Source: WYEN01 sp049976205 (GTDB lineage: Archaea > Thermoproteota > Thermoprotei_A > Sulfolobales > AG1). Taken from it: a stretch of 17,337 nucleotides of DNA. The notes beneath the pieces were generated by a model. That model made no database searches. It was not told the origin of the DNA and saw only the letters and a program-made list of their open reading frames with translations. This document shows, piece by piece, positions 1 through 7,082 of this stretch. The DNA is taken from NCBI GenBank assembly GCA_049976205.1, contig JBMFIR010000030.1:1-17337 (forward strand). Reading direction: 5' to 3'. The position numbers and the translations under genes are program-made. Positions within the stretch are counted from its first letter, which is position 1, and each line of letters starts with the position of its first letter.

Positions 1-931
1 GAGCTCCCTTACCCCATCCCTCTGTGTATATGTGCCACTGGAAGTCTATTGGGTTGGTGTCATATACTCTTGAGAGTGCTTCGCCGAATGTCAAGTACTG
101 TCTATTTACTGTGAACCCAAGCTTCTCTAATGCGCTTGCGAACATGTCGCCTATTTCTTTTCTCTCGTCCTCAGGTCTTATAATGAATATTAACGTAATT
201 GGGCTACCAGCATAGTACCACTTACCACCTACTTTGTAAGCACCTACCTTAGTTAAAGCGCTCTCAATTAATCCATTCGCATAGTCCAGATCATATCTAA
301 ACATGTATTTAGCTACTACATCAGCCATGTAGACATATGTAGGATCATAGGGTGATAAATAAGTGTACATTGAAACAGCGTATCCCCTATATATACTCTT
401 AACCACATAATCTCTATCTATTGCGAAGTTTAGTGCGAATCTAACTTCTCTTAAAGCTAGCGGGTTAATATTTTTACCGTCACAGCATATATCAACATAT
501 GTTTTATTAGTATCAGGATCATAGTATACTTGCGTGATAACTTCCTGTGGATAACCTATGAGCGCCGGAAGATACTTGCCTCTCTGATCACCGTCTAGAG
601 CTATCTCTTTAACTGGCGCGGGATTAAATATGAAGTCTACTAATCCAGCTGGTGCCTGAACAAATGTCACAAGGTTCTTCTGAATCAGATCACTAAATTG
701 ATCTAGTTGCATAGGTTTAATAGCGAATAAGTAAGCATCTAATCTACCAGCCGCGAATTCAGCCGCTACTTTATCTAACTCAACTCTCTTAATAGTGATT
801 TGATCACTTGCAGGTCCAGGAAGTGTTTGTTGTGAATATGCTAAAGTGAATAGGTTCATGCTTACTAATGAGAGAACTATTACAAGTAATAAGGAGATAG
901 ATAAGGCTTTAATAAATAACACTTTATTCAA
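1..931 (-). CDS. ABC transporter substrate-binding protein, family 5 (N-terminal part, cut by left edge)
   Basis: Extracytoplasmic solute receptor of the DppA/OppA class (SBP_bac_5), which delivers oligopeptides or oligosaccharides to an ABC importer; the substrate cannot be told. The frame is open from a TTG at 929-931 to the left edge, about 310 codons. The TTG is preceded by GGTGAT (minus strand, ending 5 bases before the start), which decides the start. The first 30 or so residues form a signal peptide or anchor (charged LNKVLFIKA, then a long hydrophobic stretch ending near LAYSQQ). Family-like segments are GRLDAYLF near residue 60, REVRFALNFAIDRDYVV in the middle and SALEKLGFTV further on; family members are usually well over 500 residues, so the C-terminal lobe and probably the permease genes lie outside. 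A vicinal Cys pair (DICCDG) is present. It has its own promoter region and lies downstream of an unrelated importer operon on the same strand. Class assignment is firm. Confidence 0.88.
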   Translation of the reverse strand, partial: MNKVLFIKALSISLLLVIVLSLVSMNLFTLAYSQQTLPGPASDQITIKRVELDKVAAEFAAGRLDAYLFAIKPMQLDQFSDLIQKNLVTFVQAPAGLVDFIFNPAPVKEIALDGDQRGKYLPALIGYPQEVITQVYYDPDTNKTYVDICCDGKNINPLALREVRFALNFAIDRDYVVKSIYRGYAVSMYTYLSPYDPTYVYMADVVAKYMFRYDLDYANGLIESALTKVGAYKVGGKWYYAGSPITLIFIIRPEDERKEIGDMFASALEKLGFTVNRQYLTFGEALSRVYDTNPIDFQWHIYTEGWGKGA

Positions 932-967
932 TATATCACCGAAAAATAATGGTTGTGAAGGGGTATT

Positions 968-979
968 TATTTTTTATAG
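968..979 (-). promoter_or_regulatory. Possible TATA box of the family-5 binding protein gene
   Basis: On the minus strand this reads CTATAAAAAATAA, centred about 42 bases before the TTG start at 931. A start site about 25 bases downstream would leave a short leader carrying the GGTGAT ribosome site at 935-940. Inferred from AT composition and spacing only. Confidence 0.35.
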
Positions 980-1024
980 TTGAGAATGAATCATTTATTT
1001 AAATAATCAAATGATCTATGAAAG

Positions 1025-1039
1025 ATCTTTTAAAAAGAT
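1025..1039 (-). terminator. Possible T-run terminator after the FecE-like ATPase gene
   Basis: Immediately after the TAA stop the minus strand contains TCTTTTT inside a near-palindrome of arms ATCTTTT and AAAAGAT. Archaeal RNA polymerase stops at T-runs, so this is a plausible end for the three-gene importer transcript. The palindrome has no real loop and is probably incidental. Confidence 0.3.
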
Positions 1040-1818
1040 TAATAACGTTTAAAAGGTATAATTATCTTTTTATTATTAGTAATAGGAACTTCAATAACTT
1101 CTACCCCATATACTTTCTCGATTAGTTCTTTCCTAAGAACTTCATCGGATCTACCTGCAGCAATGATCTCTCCTTTGTCTAGGAGAACTATTTTATCAGC
1201 GTATCGTGATGCTAGATAGAGGTCATGCATAGCAATAATAGTTATACTGTTATTAATTCTAGTATATCTCTCTACTGTATCTAGGATCTCTAGTCTATAT
1301 CTTATGTCTAGGAAGGCTGATGGCTCATCTAATAAAAGGATCTTTGGTTTCTGAATAAATACTCTAGCTAACAAAACTCTCTGAAGTTCTCCACTACTTA
1401 ATTGATCAAGTCTTCTATCTAAGAAATCTTTAATATTCAATGATTCAATGACTTCATTAATTACCTTAAGAGTGTCTGGAGCAGGTTTCATACTTAGAGG
1501 ATTCTCGTGGGGATATCTCGCTGTTAGTAATAGATCCATTACTGTGGATGGTAAAGACCTGTTTATATAAGGATCTACGAAACCAATAATTTTTCCTAAT
1601 TCGCTTGCTCTAAATCTACTTAATTCTTTCCCATCTATATACACAGCACCTGATCTAGGCTTAACCAAATTGGCTATTGTTTTGAGTAGACTTGTTTTCC
1701 CAGCACCATTAGGTCCTAAGACAAAGATCATTTCTCCCTCACTTAGTTCTAGAGAGACGTTTTTGAGAGCTGGTAGCGAGTCATAGTAAACATCTACTTT
1801 ATCTATTCGAAGAATCAT
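1039..1818 (-). CDS. FecE/BtuD-type ABC importer ATPase
   Basis: ATP-hydrolysing subunit of a class II importer for Fe(III)-siderophore, haem, corrinoid or a similar chelate; it acts on the cytoplasmic face of the permease encoded just upstream. The 259 residues are normal for the family. Visible motifs: Walker A GPNGAGKT (35-42), ABC signature LSSGELQR (140-147), Walker B ILLLDEP (160-166), D-loop FLD and the switch His in AMHDL (H198). The segment GFVDPYI (79-85) aligns with the usual Q-loop GYVPQxI, so the conserved Gln is replaced, apparently by Pro83; this is unusual. The start ATG overlaps the permease stop by 4 bp (ATGA), implying translational coupling. The substrate is not determinable from the ATPase. 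Confidence 0.95.
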   Translation of the reverse strand: MILRIDKVDVYYDSLPALKNVSLELSEGEMIFVLGPNGAGKTSLLKTIANLVKPRSGAVYIDGKELSRFRASELGKIIGFVDPYINRSLPSTVMDLLLTARYPHENPLSMKPAPDTLKVINEVIESLNIKDFLDRRLDQLSSGELQRVLLARVFIQKPKILLLDEPSAFLDIRYRLEILDTVERYTRINNSITIIAMHDLYLASRYADKIVLLDKGEIIAAGRSDEVLRKELIEKVYGVEVIEVPITNNKKIIIPFKRY

Positions 1819-2858
1819 TGTCTCACCTTTCTAATTACTAAGTAAGCTAGGAAAGGAGAACCTATTAAGGAAGTATATATACCCAGAGGAAGTTCTCCTA
1901 ATCCCGCGAAGAACACAGAGGTTAATCTCACTAAGATATCAGCTAATAAAGTGAGTAAGCCTCCTATCAATGATGCTGTAGGTATGAGAAATAGATGATC
2001 TTGCCCAACAAGGAATCGAGCTATGTGTGGAGAGGCTAACCCAATGAAACCTACTATACCTACTACCGAGATTGTCGATGCAGTAGCGATCGCTACTATC
2101 GCTATAGTGATATTTTTGAAAAGATCAGTTCTGTACCCAAGCAATCTAGCGTATTCATCGCCATATACATATGAGTTCAGGAATCTATGTAGTATAATTG
2201 ATAATATAAGTGATATAGTAAATGCATAGATCAGGTACCATAGATCCCCTATTAAAACCGTGTTTGAAGAACCCATAAGTAGATACAGGTAGTAGATCCT
2301 TAGCTTACTTTGCGCAAAATAGAGTAGGATATGTGATAAACCTCCAAATAAGAAACTGACAGCGATCCCAGAGAGAATCAGCGAATACGAGCCTCCTCCT
2401 GCTAATCTACTTAACGAAGTCGTTAGAGCATAACCTATGAGTGCCCCTAGGAAAGAGACATACACCATATTATATCTATAGATCATGAGATCAGGAACGA
2501 TCAGTAGCGATATTGCAAGAAAAGTTAAAGCAGTTGTTGACAGACCCAGGATATAGGGATCTGAGAGAGGATTTCGTGTCATAGTCTGTATGAGAACCCC
2601 GGATAAACCAAGAAGCAGCCCAGTCAAGTAAGAAGCTAGTGTCCGAGATATTCTTAGAGTAAGTATTTGATAATATATATTGTCCTCTCCTGAGAATCCT
2701 CTAATCCCCCCACGAAGTATATCGGTTAAACTTATCATTGAGGATCCTATAGATAACGAGGCCAAGATCAAGAACGCGGATAGAAGAATTAATGAGAAAA
2801 AGATAAGCAAAAAAGATCTTATTTTTACTCTATAGAGTTTTTCTGCCATAGAAGTCAT
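1815..2858 (-). CDS. FecCD/BtuC-type ABC importer permease
   Basis: Membrane subunit of the same importer. The 347 residues have a hydrophobic profile compatible with the roughly ten helices of FecCD proteins. Recognisable family segments are TRNPLSDPYILGLS after the second or third helix, VGFIGLASPHIARFLVG (the coupling-region motif, near residue 265-285), and LADILVR with GELPLGIYTSLIGSPF close to the C-terminus. It overlaps the binding-protein gene by 4 bp (ATGA at 2855-2858) and the ATPase gene by 4 bp, so all three subunits are made from one transcript. The family covers siderophore, haem and vitamin B12 uptake; nothing visible here decides between them. Confidence 0.95.
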   Translation of the reverse strand: MTSMAEKLYRVKIRSFLLIFFSLILLSAFLILASLSIGSSMISLTDILRGGIRGFSGEDNIYYQILTLRISRTLASYLTGLLLGLSGVLIQTMTRNPLSDPYILGLSTTALTFLAISLLIVPDLMIYRYNMVYVSFLGALIGYALTTSLSRLAGGGSYSLILSGIAVSFLFGGLSHILLYFAQSKLRIYYLYLLMGSSNTVLIGDLWYLIYAFTISLILSIILHRFLNSYVYGDEYARLLGYRTDLFKNITIAIVAIATASTISVVGIVGFIGLASPHIARFLVGQDHLFLIPTASLIGGLLTLLADILVRLTSVFFAGLGELPLGIYTSLIGSPFLAYLVIRKVRQ

Positions 2859-4024
2859 CTCGTGATTAACACAATAGATTTAACTAGGGATAATGAAATA
2901 ATATCTCTACTAGATGGCGAACCAAACATACCTGGATAAAAGATCTTGGCCAGGGTCTCGATCACAACCCCGATCCGAGGACCTGGCCTCAGTAGAGCGT
3001 CGCCGGTCTCTCCCGATATAACGAAGATCCTATTGTTTTTAACAGCCTTCGTCTCTTTGAGGACAGGATCTTTGAGAATTTCATCGATAACGCTCTTGGG
3101 ATCTAAACCATGTACCGTGATAATTATGATATCTGGGTTCTGACTTAATATGAATTCTTTATCTAATTGTGGCCATCCACTATATTTAGAGGCTATATTG
3201 TTTCCTCCTGCAGTTGAGATCACCCAATTAATAAAGGTGTCTCCACCAGCGCTCCAGAGACCCCATGATGGAGGTCCTAATAACACAAGTACTTTGGGCT
3301 TAGTCAAATTATATTTAGCGAGTATGATTGTGACATTGTTAATGGTTTTCTGAATATTCTCGATAATAGGGTCTACGTAATTCTCTTTGCCTGTTGCTAG
3401 AGCTAATAGTCTTAGGTCCGTGTACACATCATATTGATTCTTAGCAGCGTCACATATAAGGAAGAAGGTTTTTACTCCTCTCTCCTCAAGTTTGGGTGCG
3501 AATTGTGTTTCTTGTGGTTTAACTCCTCTACACATAAACACTATATCTGGTCTTAGACTAATTATTTTCTCGATATCAAGTGTCCATGGACCACCCACGT
3601 CCGCTATTGAACCATTTCTCCTAAGATCATTTATTACAGGCGGGTAGTTCGAGTAGCTATCGACACCAACAATTTTGTTCAGTAATCCCAACACAACTAG
3701 ATCCTCAGTTATACTTGGTATAGTAGAAACAATTCTCTCGGGAGGCTTAGGGATCTCAATTCTCCTACCCAAAGCATCAGTCAGCACTCTAGGCCACTCA
3801 AGCTTTGTAGTTAGAGTATAGCCAAGGATCCTTGTCTCAGTAACAGTCGAGTAAATCATAGTAGGTTGTGTAACTGTTGAGTAAATAGATCTTGTCTCAG
3901 TGACAGTGGCATACTGTGTTGTTGCAAGGATCCCCTTAGGAGGTGATAATAAATATGCTGAATATCCTATACCAACCCCAATTAAGAGTATTATTAGTGA
4001 CAGTACAATAGTCTTAGTTACCAT
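2855..4024 (-). CDS. TroA/BtuF-like substrate-binding protein of the FecCD-type importer
   Basis: Surface receptor for the chelate carried by the adjacent permease. Residues 1-30 form an uncleaved anchor or signal helix (MVTKTIVLSLIILLIGVGIG), followed by a Thr-rich stalk with three 10-residue repeats (38-67). The binding domain starts near residue 82: DALGRRIEIPKPPERIVS, SITEDLVVLGLLNKIVGVDS, and IEKIISLRPDIVF are characteristic of the periplasmic-binding-protein 2 (BtuF/FhuD/FepB) fold, and NPDIIIITVHG marks the second lobe. It ends around FYPGMFG plus a short hydrophobic tail. It is first in the operon; the TATA-to-ATG distance suggests a leaderless mRNA, and an inverted repeat covers the interval between them. 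Ligand unknown: iron chelate, haem or corrinoid are all possible. Confidence 0.92.
   Translation of the reverse strand: MVTKTIVLSLIILLIGVGIGYSAYLLSPPKGILATTQYATVTETRSIYSTVTQPTMIYSTVTETRILGYTLTTKLEWPRVLTDALGRRIEIPKPPERIVSTIPSITEDLVVLGLLNKIVGVDSYSNYPPVINDLRRNGSIADVGGPWTLDIEKIISLRPDIVFMCRGVKPQETQFAPKLEERGVKTFFLICDAAKNQYDVYTDLRLLALATGKENYVDPIIENIQKTINNVTIILAKYNLTKPKVLVLLGPPSWGLWSAGGDTFINWVISTAGGNNIASKYSGWPQLDKEFILSQNPDIIIITVHGLDPKSVIDEILKDPVLKETKAVKNNRIFVISGETGDALLRPGPRIGVVIETLAKIFYPGMFGSPSSRDIISLSLVKSIVLITR
3824..3913 (-). repeat. Three 30-bp coding repeats forming the Thr-rich stalk
   Basis: In the binding protein, residues 38-47, 48-57 and 58-67 read YATVTETRSI, YSTVTQPTMI and YSTVTETRIL, an exact 10-residue period, with a fainter fourth copy (GYTLTTKL). 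They link the membrane anchor to the folded domain. Thr-rich stalks of this sort are common in crenarchaeal surface receptors and are often O-glycosylated; glycosylation here is inference. Confidence 0.8.
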
Positions 4025-4043
4025 ATGGATTACCCATCCATAT
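4023..4043. promoter_or_regulatory. Perfect inverted repeat (8-bp arms, 5-bp spacer) at the importer operon start; candidate operator
   Basis: Plus strand: ATATGGAT (4023-4030), spacer TACCC, ATCCATAT (4036-4043), arms exactly complementary. The repeat overlaps the ATG of the binding-protein gene and abuts its TATA-like box, the position where a dimeric repressor would block initiation. It could instead act as an RNA hairpin over the start codon. No regulator gene is in the window. Confidence 0.6.
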
Positions 4044-4050
4044 ATTTTTT
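4041..4050 (-). promoter_or_regulatory. TATA box of the FecCD-type importer operon
   Basis: Minus strand AAAAAATATA, centred about 22-25 bases upstream of the ATG at 4024. That spacing puts the transcription start at or next to the ATG, as is usual for leaderless first genes in crenarchaea. Confidence 0.5.
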
Positions 4051-4119
4051 GTCAAAAAGAAATAGACTTGGCAGCTTAAAAATTTAACTCATGGACCGAG
4101 CCTATATTCCTATGTGTAT

Positions 4120-4138
4120 ATTAAGGCTAATCCTTAAT
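4120..4138. promoter_or_regulatory. Inverted repeat upstream of the vapB relic; possible former autoregulatory operator
   Basis: Arms ATTAAGG (4120-4126) and CCTTAAT (4132-4138) with a 5-bp spacer CTAAT, directly downstream of a TATA-like TATGTGTATA (4111-4120) and 11 bases before the TTG start. VapB-type antitoxins commonly repress their own promoters through such repeats, so this may be the leftover operator. Position and symmetry are seen; role is inferred. Confidence 0.4.
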
Positions 4139-4149
4139 TCGTGATAAGT

Positions 4150-4394
4150 TTGAGCGTGACTATAAAAGTTGAGAAGGAGATTTTAGAGATCGCTGATAAA
4201 TCAGTAAGGTATAAAATTGCGAGAAGTAGATCGCATGCTTCTAATATTCTAATTGAGAAAGGATCAAAAGAAGTCTTAGAAGAGATAAGATATTGAGATA
4301 ATGTATACAAGAGAGTGAGGAATTAGAGAGACAAGGGGTGACGATTAGACGCAGTAAATTAAATGATATTTTATCAGAGCAGCGATGTAGTTAA
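4150..4394 (+). pseudogene. vapB: Decayed VapB-type antitoxin gene
   Basis: A TTG at 4150, preceded by GTGAT, begins SVTIKVEKEILEIADKSVRY and continues KIARSRSHASNILIEKGSKE, the ribbon-helix-helix-like DNA-binding head of archaeal VapB antitoxins. The frame stops at TGA (4294-4296), where a Trp codon would fit. After a further frame slip in an AG-rich stretch (about 4311-4318) the other reading frame carries ESEELERQGV and RRSKLNDILSEQR up to TAA 4392-4394, which reads as the normal toxin-neutralising tail. So one ancestral gene of about 80 codons is broken by one nonsense change and one frameshift. A 48-residue head could still be made and might bind DNA. GTG 4141 is an alternative in-frame start. 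Family recall is from memory. Confidence 0.72.
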
Positions 4395-4749
4395 TTAAGG
4401 TGCTCGGAAATCATATGTCAATCATAAAAATAGTATTCGATTTTATTAATGAGTTAAGAAATGAAAAGAGAAGTGTCAAAAATAGTATTAATAGAGTTAG
4501 TCTCGGTATACTCGAGAGCAGGATTTGAGGAGCCTCTACTTCTTGCATCATATTCTTATAAGAAAAATCAAGGAAAAGATTTTCGAGATCGATTTTAACG
4601 AAGTGATAAGAGCCGCAATTAAGTAAGCTCATGAGCTGAGATTAATAACATTAGATCTTTTGCATATTGTAGCATGTGAGCTTATTAGGAGCAAAAGATT
4701 CATAACTCTGGATAAAGTAAATCATTATAGAGATATTAAAAATCAATGA
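4391..4749 (+). pseudogene. vapC: Decayed VapC-type PIN-domain toxin gene
   Basis: Remnants of a PIN-domain ribonuclease toxin follow the vapB relic in three reading frames. Frame 1 (4391-4477): LIKVLGNH, then FDFINELRNEKRSV. Frame 2 (from about 4479): KIVLIELVSVYSRAGFEEPL. Frame 3 (from about 4563): KIFEIDFNEVIRAAIK, an in-frame TAA (4624-4626), then AHELRLITLDLLHIVAC and SKRFITLDK, ending at TGA 4747-4749. TLDLLHI and ITLDK are the typical C-terminal PIN blocks. Both frame changes coincide with A5 runs (4478-4482 and 4563-4567); removing one A from each restores the frame. The N-terminal catalytic Asp block (DTNxLI) is absent. The toxin cannot be active as read. A minus-strand open frame over 4411-4632 is a shadow. 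Confidence 0.75.
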
Positions 4750-4896
4750 TATCTCGGATATAGAGATAACTATCAATTGAGTAATTCTAGGAGATCATAA
4801 TAGTGTTTCTCTTAAATCCCAGTAATGAGATGTTTTAGCGTGTGTCCTTAATGGATCTTAATCAAGTTTCCGATATAAACTAAATATTCGAAATAT
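4750..4896. other. AT-rich spacer between the vapC relic and the GH3 gene; no gene seen
   Basis: I find no convincing reading frame here. A small inverted repeat TATCTC/GAGATA (4750-4755 and 4763-4768) sits directly behind the vapC remnant, and an AT-rich one, AAATATT/AATATTT (4882-4898), overlaps the GH3 stop codon. Either might take part in transcript ends, but neither is followed by a clear T-run. Confidence 0.5.
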
Positions 4897-7011
4897 TTAT
4901 ACTTCAAATAATAGATCTTTTTCAATGTAGATTATTCTCCTTAATTTAATATCTCTAGAAGAAGCTCCTACTCTAACTTCGTATTCTCCTTCCTCAACAA
5001 CCCATTTTCTTCTATTGGGATCGAAGCTCGCCATGTCTCTATAACTAATCTCTATAGTTATCTTCTCCTCCTCACCTGGCTTAAGTAGCTTTGTTTTCTT
5101 GAAGCCTCTCAACTCCTGGTAAGGCTTTGGTAGTTTCCCTCTCAATCCCCTAATATATACCTGCGCCACTTCTCTGCCTGGGAATACTCCGATGTTTCTC
5201 ACGTAGAACTTCACTACTAAACTATTCTCCTTCCTCTCTACTAATAGATCTCTGTATTCGAATTTAGTGTATGATAATCCGTAGCCGAACTCATATGCTG
5301 GTTGAATATTGAATGTGTCATAGTATCTGTAGCCAACAAAGATATCTTCGCAATAAATCACTTTAGAAGGATTCTCAGGAGGGGTTCCTGGGTAGCACTC
5401 GGGGGATTTAGCTACTGGGGTGTCGCTCCAGTCCCGTGGGAACGTGATTGGGAGTTTTCCTGAGGGATTAATCTCTCCTAGTAAAACTCCTGAGATCACT
5501 CTACCAACTTCTTGTCCCGGGACCCAGATCAGTAGTATTGCGTCTACAAGATCTCTCCAGCTAAATACCTCTATTGGTCCGGCTATGTTTAGTATGGCAA
5601 TAATTTTCTTGCCCCTAGATCTGAATTGTCTAGATACTTTCTCTAGAAGTCTTCTCTCATCATCAGAGAGATAGAAGTCTCCTTTCTCAAGTTTTCTATC
5701 CCACCCCTCCCCAGAGATCCTAGTGATAACCACTATAGCTACATCATTTCTCTCAGCGAATCTAGCTATCTCCTCCCCGCTGAATATATCTTGATCAAGC
5801 CTCTCAGGAAAGATCTCGTCTCTGTATAGAATATCGAGATATCTCCTACCTTTCTTATCCAAGATATATCTCTCGTATCTATCAGAGATCTCGTAATCAA
5901 CATCTAATCTAGCCTCTCTCAATCCCTCGAGGATAGATATTGTTGTTCTAGCATGATTATGACCACTACCCATCCCACATCTAAGAGTCTCGATCTGGCC
6001 TGTGCCGAAGAGAGCTATTTTAACACCTCTCTTGAGAGGTAGAGCATTATCATTCTTCAGGAGAACAACGCCCTCTGCAGCAGCTCTATAGGCGATCTCA
6101 GCATGTTTATAGAGATCTGGTCTCCCACTCCCCACATACCCCTTAGCCTTAAGCGACTTACTTACTAATTTGAGGATTCTTTCAACACTCTGGTTAAGAG
6201 AAGATAGGTCTAGCTCACCTTTTCGAGCAGCATCTAGTAATCTATTATATATCTCATCACTCCCAGGCATAATAAGATCCACGCCAGAATTAATTTGCTC
6301 AACCGGATTATCACCAGCACCCCAATCAGTCATAACAACACCATCAAAACCCCACTCATTCCTCAGAACCTGCTTGAGGAGCCAGGGGTTCTGCGACGTG
6401 TATTTACCGTTTAACTTATTGTACGAGGCCATGATAGCCCAAGGCCTAGCTGTTTTAACAATTATCTCGAAGGGTCTCAGATAAATTTCTCTTAATGCTC
6501 TCTCGGAAACAATTGTGTCAATTATGAACCTATTAGTCTCCTGATCATTAGCAACAAAATGCTTAGGAGTCGCGCCAACACCCTCTCTCTGAACGCCTCT
6601 CACATATGCCGCCCCCATCACCCCTGATAGATAAGGATCCTCGGAGAAATACTCGAAATTCCTGCCGCACAGAGGATGTCTATGGATATTTACACCGGGG
6701 GCGAGCATTATATCAACATTATGCTCTCTAGCCTCAGCACCTATGGCGGAGCCTACTAACTCAACTATCTCAGGATCCCACGTAGATGCTAATAGAATAG
6801 GTGCTGGGAAACCGGTTGCGGGATACAGTCTATTCTCAGTGAAATCAATTCTCACACCAGATGGCCCATCTGATAACTCTAGAGAGGGAATATCTCTGAC
6901 ACTTCTTGTTTCACCAGCTATACCAGGAATATTTCTGGCTACACCCATACCAACTACTAAAGAGATCTTCTCCTCAAGAGATAACTTAGACAATTTATTT
7001 GATAAACTCAT
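4897..7011 (-). CDS. Glycoside hydrolase family 3 beta-glucosidase/beta-xylosidase
   Basis: Retaining exo-acting beta-glycosidase that releases terminal sugars from cello- or xylo-oligosaccharides; no signal peptide, so probably cytoplasmic and fed by sugar uptake. With ATG 7011 the protein has 704 residues, close to Thermotoga BglB-type enzymes. Domains: TIM-like barrel (about 1-290) with KHFVANDQETNR and the nucleophile Asp in GVVMTDWGA (about D229); alpha/beta sandwich (about 305-540) with the acid/base Glu in RISGEGWDR (about E435); C-terminal fibronectin-like domain (about 575-690; GREVAQVYIR, YQELRGFKKTKLLKPGE). A frame-extending GTG at 7029 gives 710 residues, but the TATA box at 7042-7049 predicts transcription starting near 7020, downstream of that GTG, and GGGAG sits 5 bases before ATG 7011. 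Exact substrate preference is not predictable. Confidence 0.95.
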   Translation of the reverse strand: MSLSNKLSKLSLEEKISLVVGMGVARNIPGIAGETRSVRDIPSLELSDGPSGVRIDFTENRLYPATGFPAPILLASTWDPEIVELVGSAIGAEAREHNVDIMLAPGVNIHRHPLCGRNFEYFSEDPYLSGVMGAAYVRGVQREGVGATPKHFVANDQETNRFIIDTIVSERALREIYLRPFEIIVKTARPWAIMASYNKLNGKYTSQNPWLLKQVLRNEWGFDGVVMTDWGAGDNPVEQINSGVDLIMPGSDEIYNRLLDAARKGELDLSSLNQSVERILKLVSKSLKAKGYVGSGRPDLYKHAEIAYRAAAEGVVLLKNDNALPLKRGVKIALFGTGQIETLRCGMGSGHNHARTTISILEGLREARLDVDYEISDRYERYILDKKGRRYLDILYRDEIFPERLDQDIFSGEEIARFAERNDVAIVVITRISGEGWDRKLEKGDFYLSDDERRLLEKVSRQFRSRGKKIIAILNIAGPIEVFSWRDLVDAILLIWVPGQEVGRVISGVLLGEINPSGKLPITFPRDWSDTPVAKSPECYPGTPPENPSKVIYCEDIFVGYRYYDTFNIQPAYEFGYGLSYTKFEYRDLLVERKENSLVVKFYVRNIGVFPGREVAQVYIRGLRGKLPKPYQELRGFKKTKLLKPGEEEKITIEISYRDMASFDPNRRKWVVEEGEYEVRVGASSRDIKLRRIIYIEKDLLFEV

Positions 7012-7041
7012 CAATTCTCCCAGAAACACTTGATTAGTGAG

Positions 7042-7049
7042 TTATATAA
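7042..7049. promoter_or_regulatory. Palindromic TATA box between divergent GH3 and MFS genes
   Basis: TTATATAA is self-complementary and correctly placed for both directions. Leftward, 25-27 bases give a start near 7020, just before ATG 7011 of the GH3 gene. Rightward the same spacing gives a start near 7071, just before ATG 7083. Shared use would co-regulate glycosidase and transporter; each direction may instead have its own box. Confidence 0.5.
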
Positions 7050-7082
7050 GAGTTAATAAGGCTCTAGAAAGATACTAGGTTT

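Noticed and set aside
24..215. Plus-strand open frame of 63 codons at the left edge
   Set aside because: Antisense shadow of the family-5 binding-protein gene, which has a signal peptide, ribosome site and family motifs.
4044..4140. Cobalamin riboswitch or other structured leader before the BtuCDF-like operon
   Set aside because: The TATA box is too close to the ATG to leave a leader, and no conserved riboswitch core is visible.
4411..4632. Minus-strand open frame of 73 codons
   Set aside because: It lies antisense to the vapC remnant, whose plus-strand pieces make recognisable PIN-domain sequence; the minus-strand product has no recognisable features.
4882..4898. AT-rich inverted repeat as a terminator for the GH3 gene
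   Set aside because: It overlaps the stop codon, is composed only of A/T arms that arise easily by chance here, and is not followed by a T-run on the minus strand.
7027..7029. GTG as the start of the GH3 gene
   Set aside because: The TATA box at 7042-7049 predicts transcription from about 7020, after this codon, and ATG 7011 has a ribosome-site-like GGGAG.
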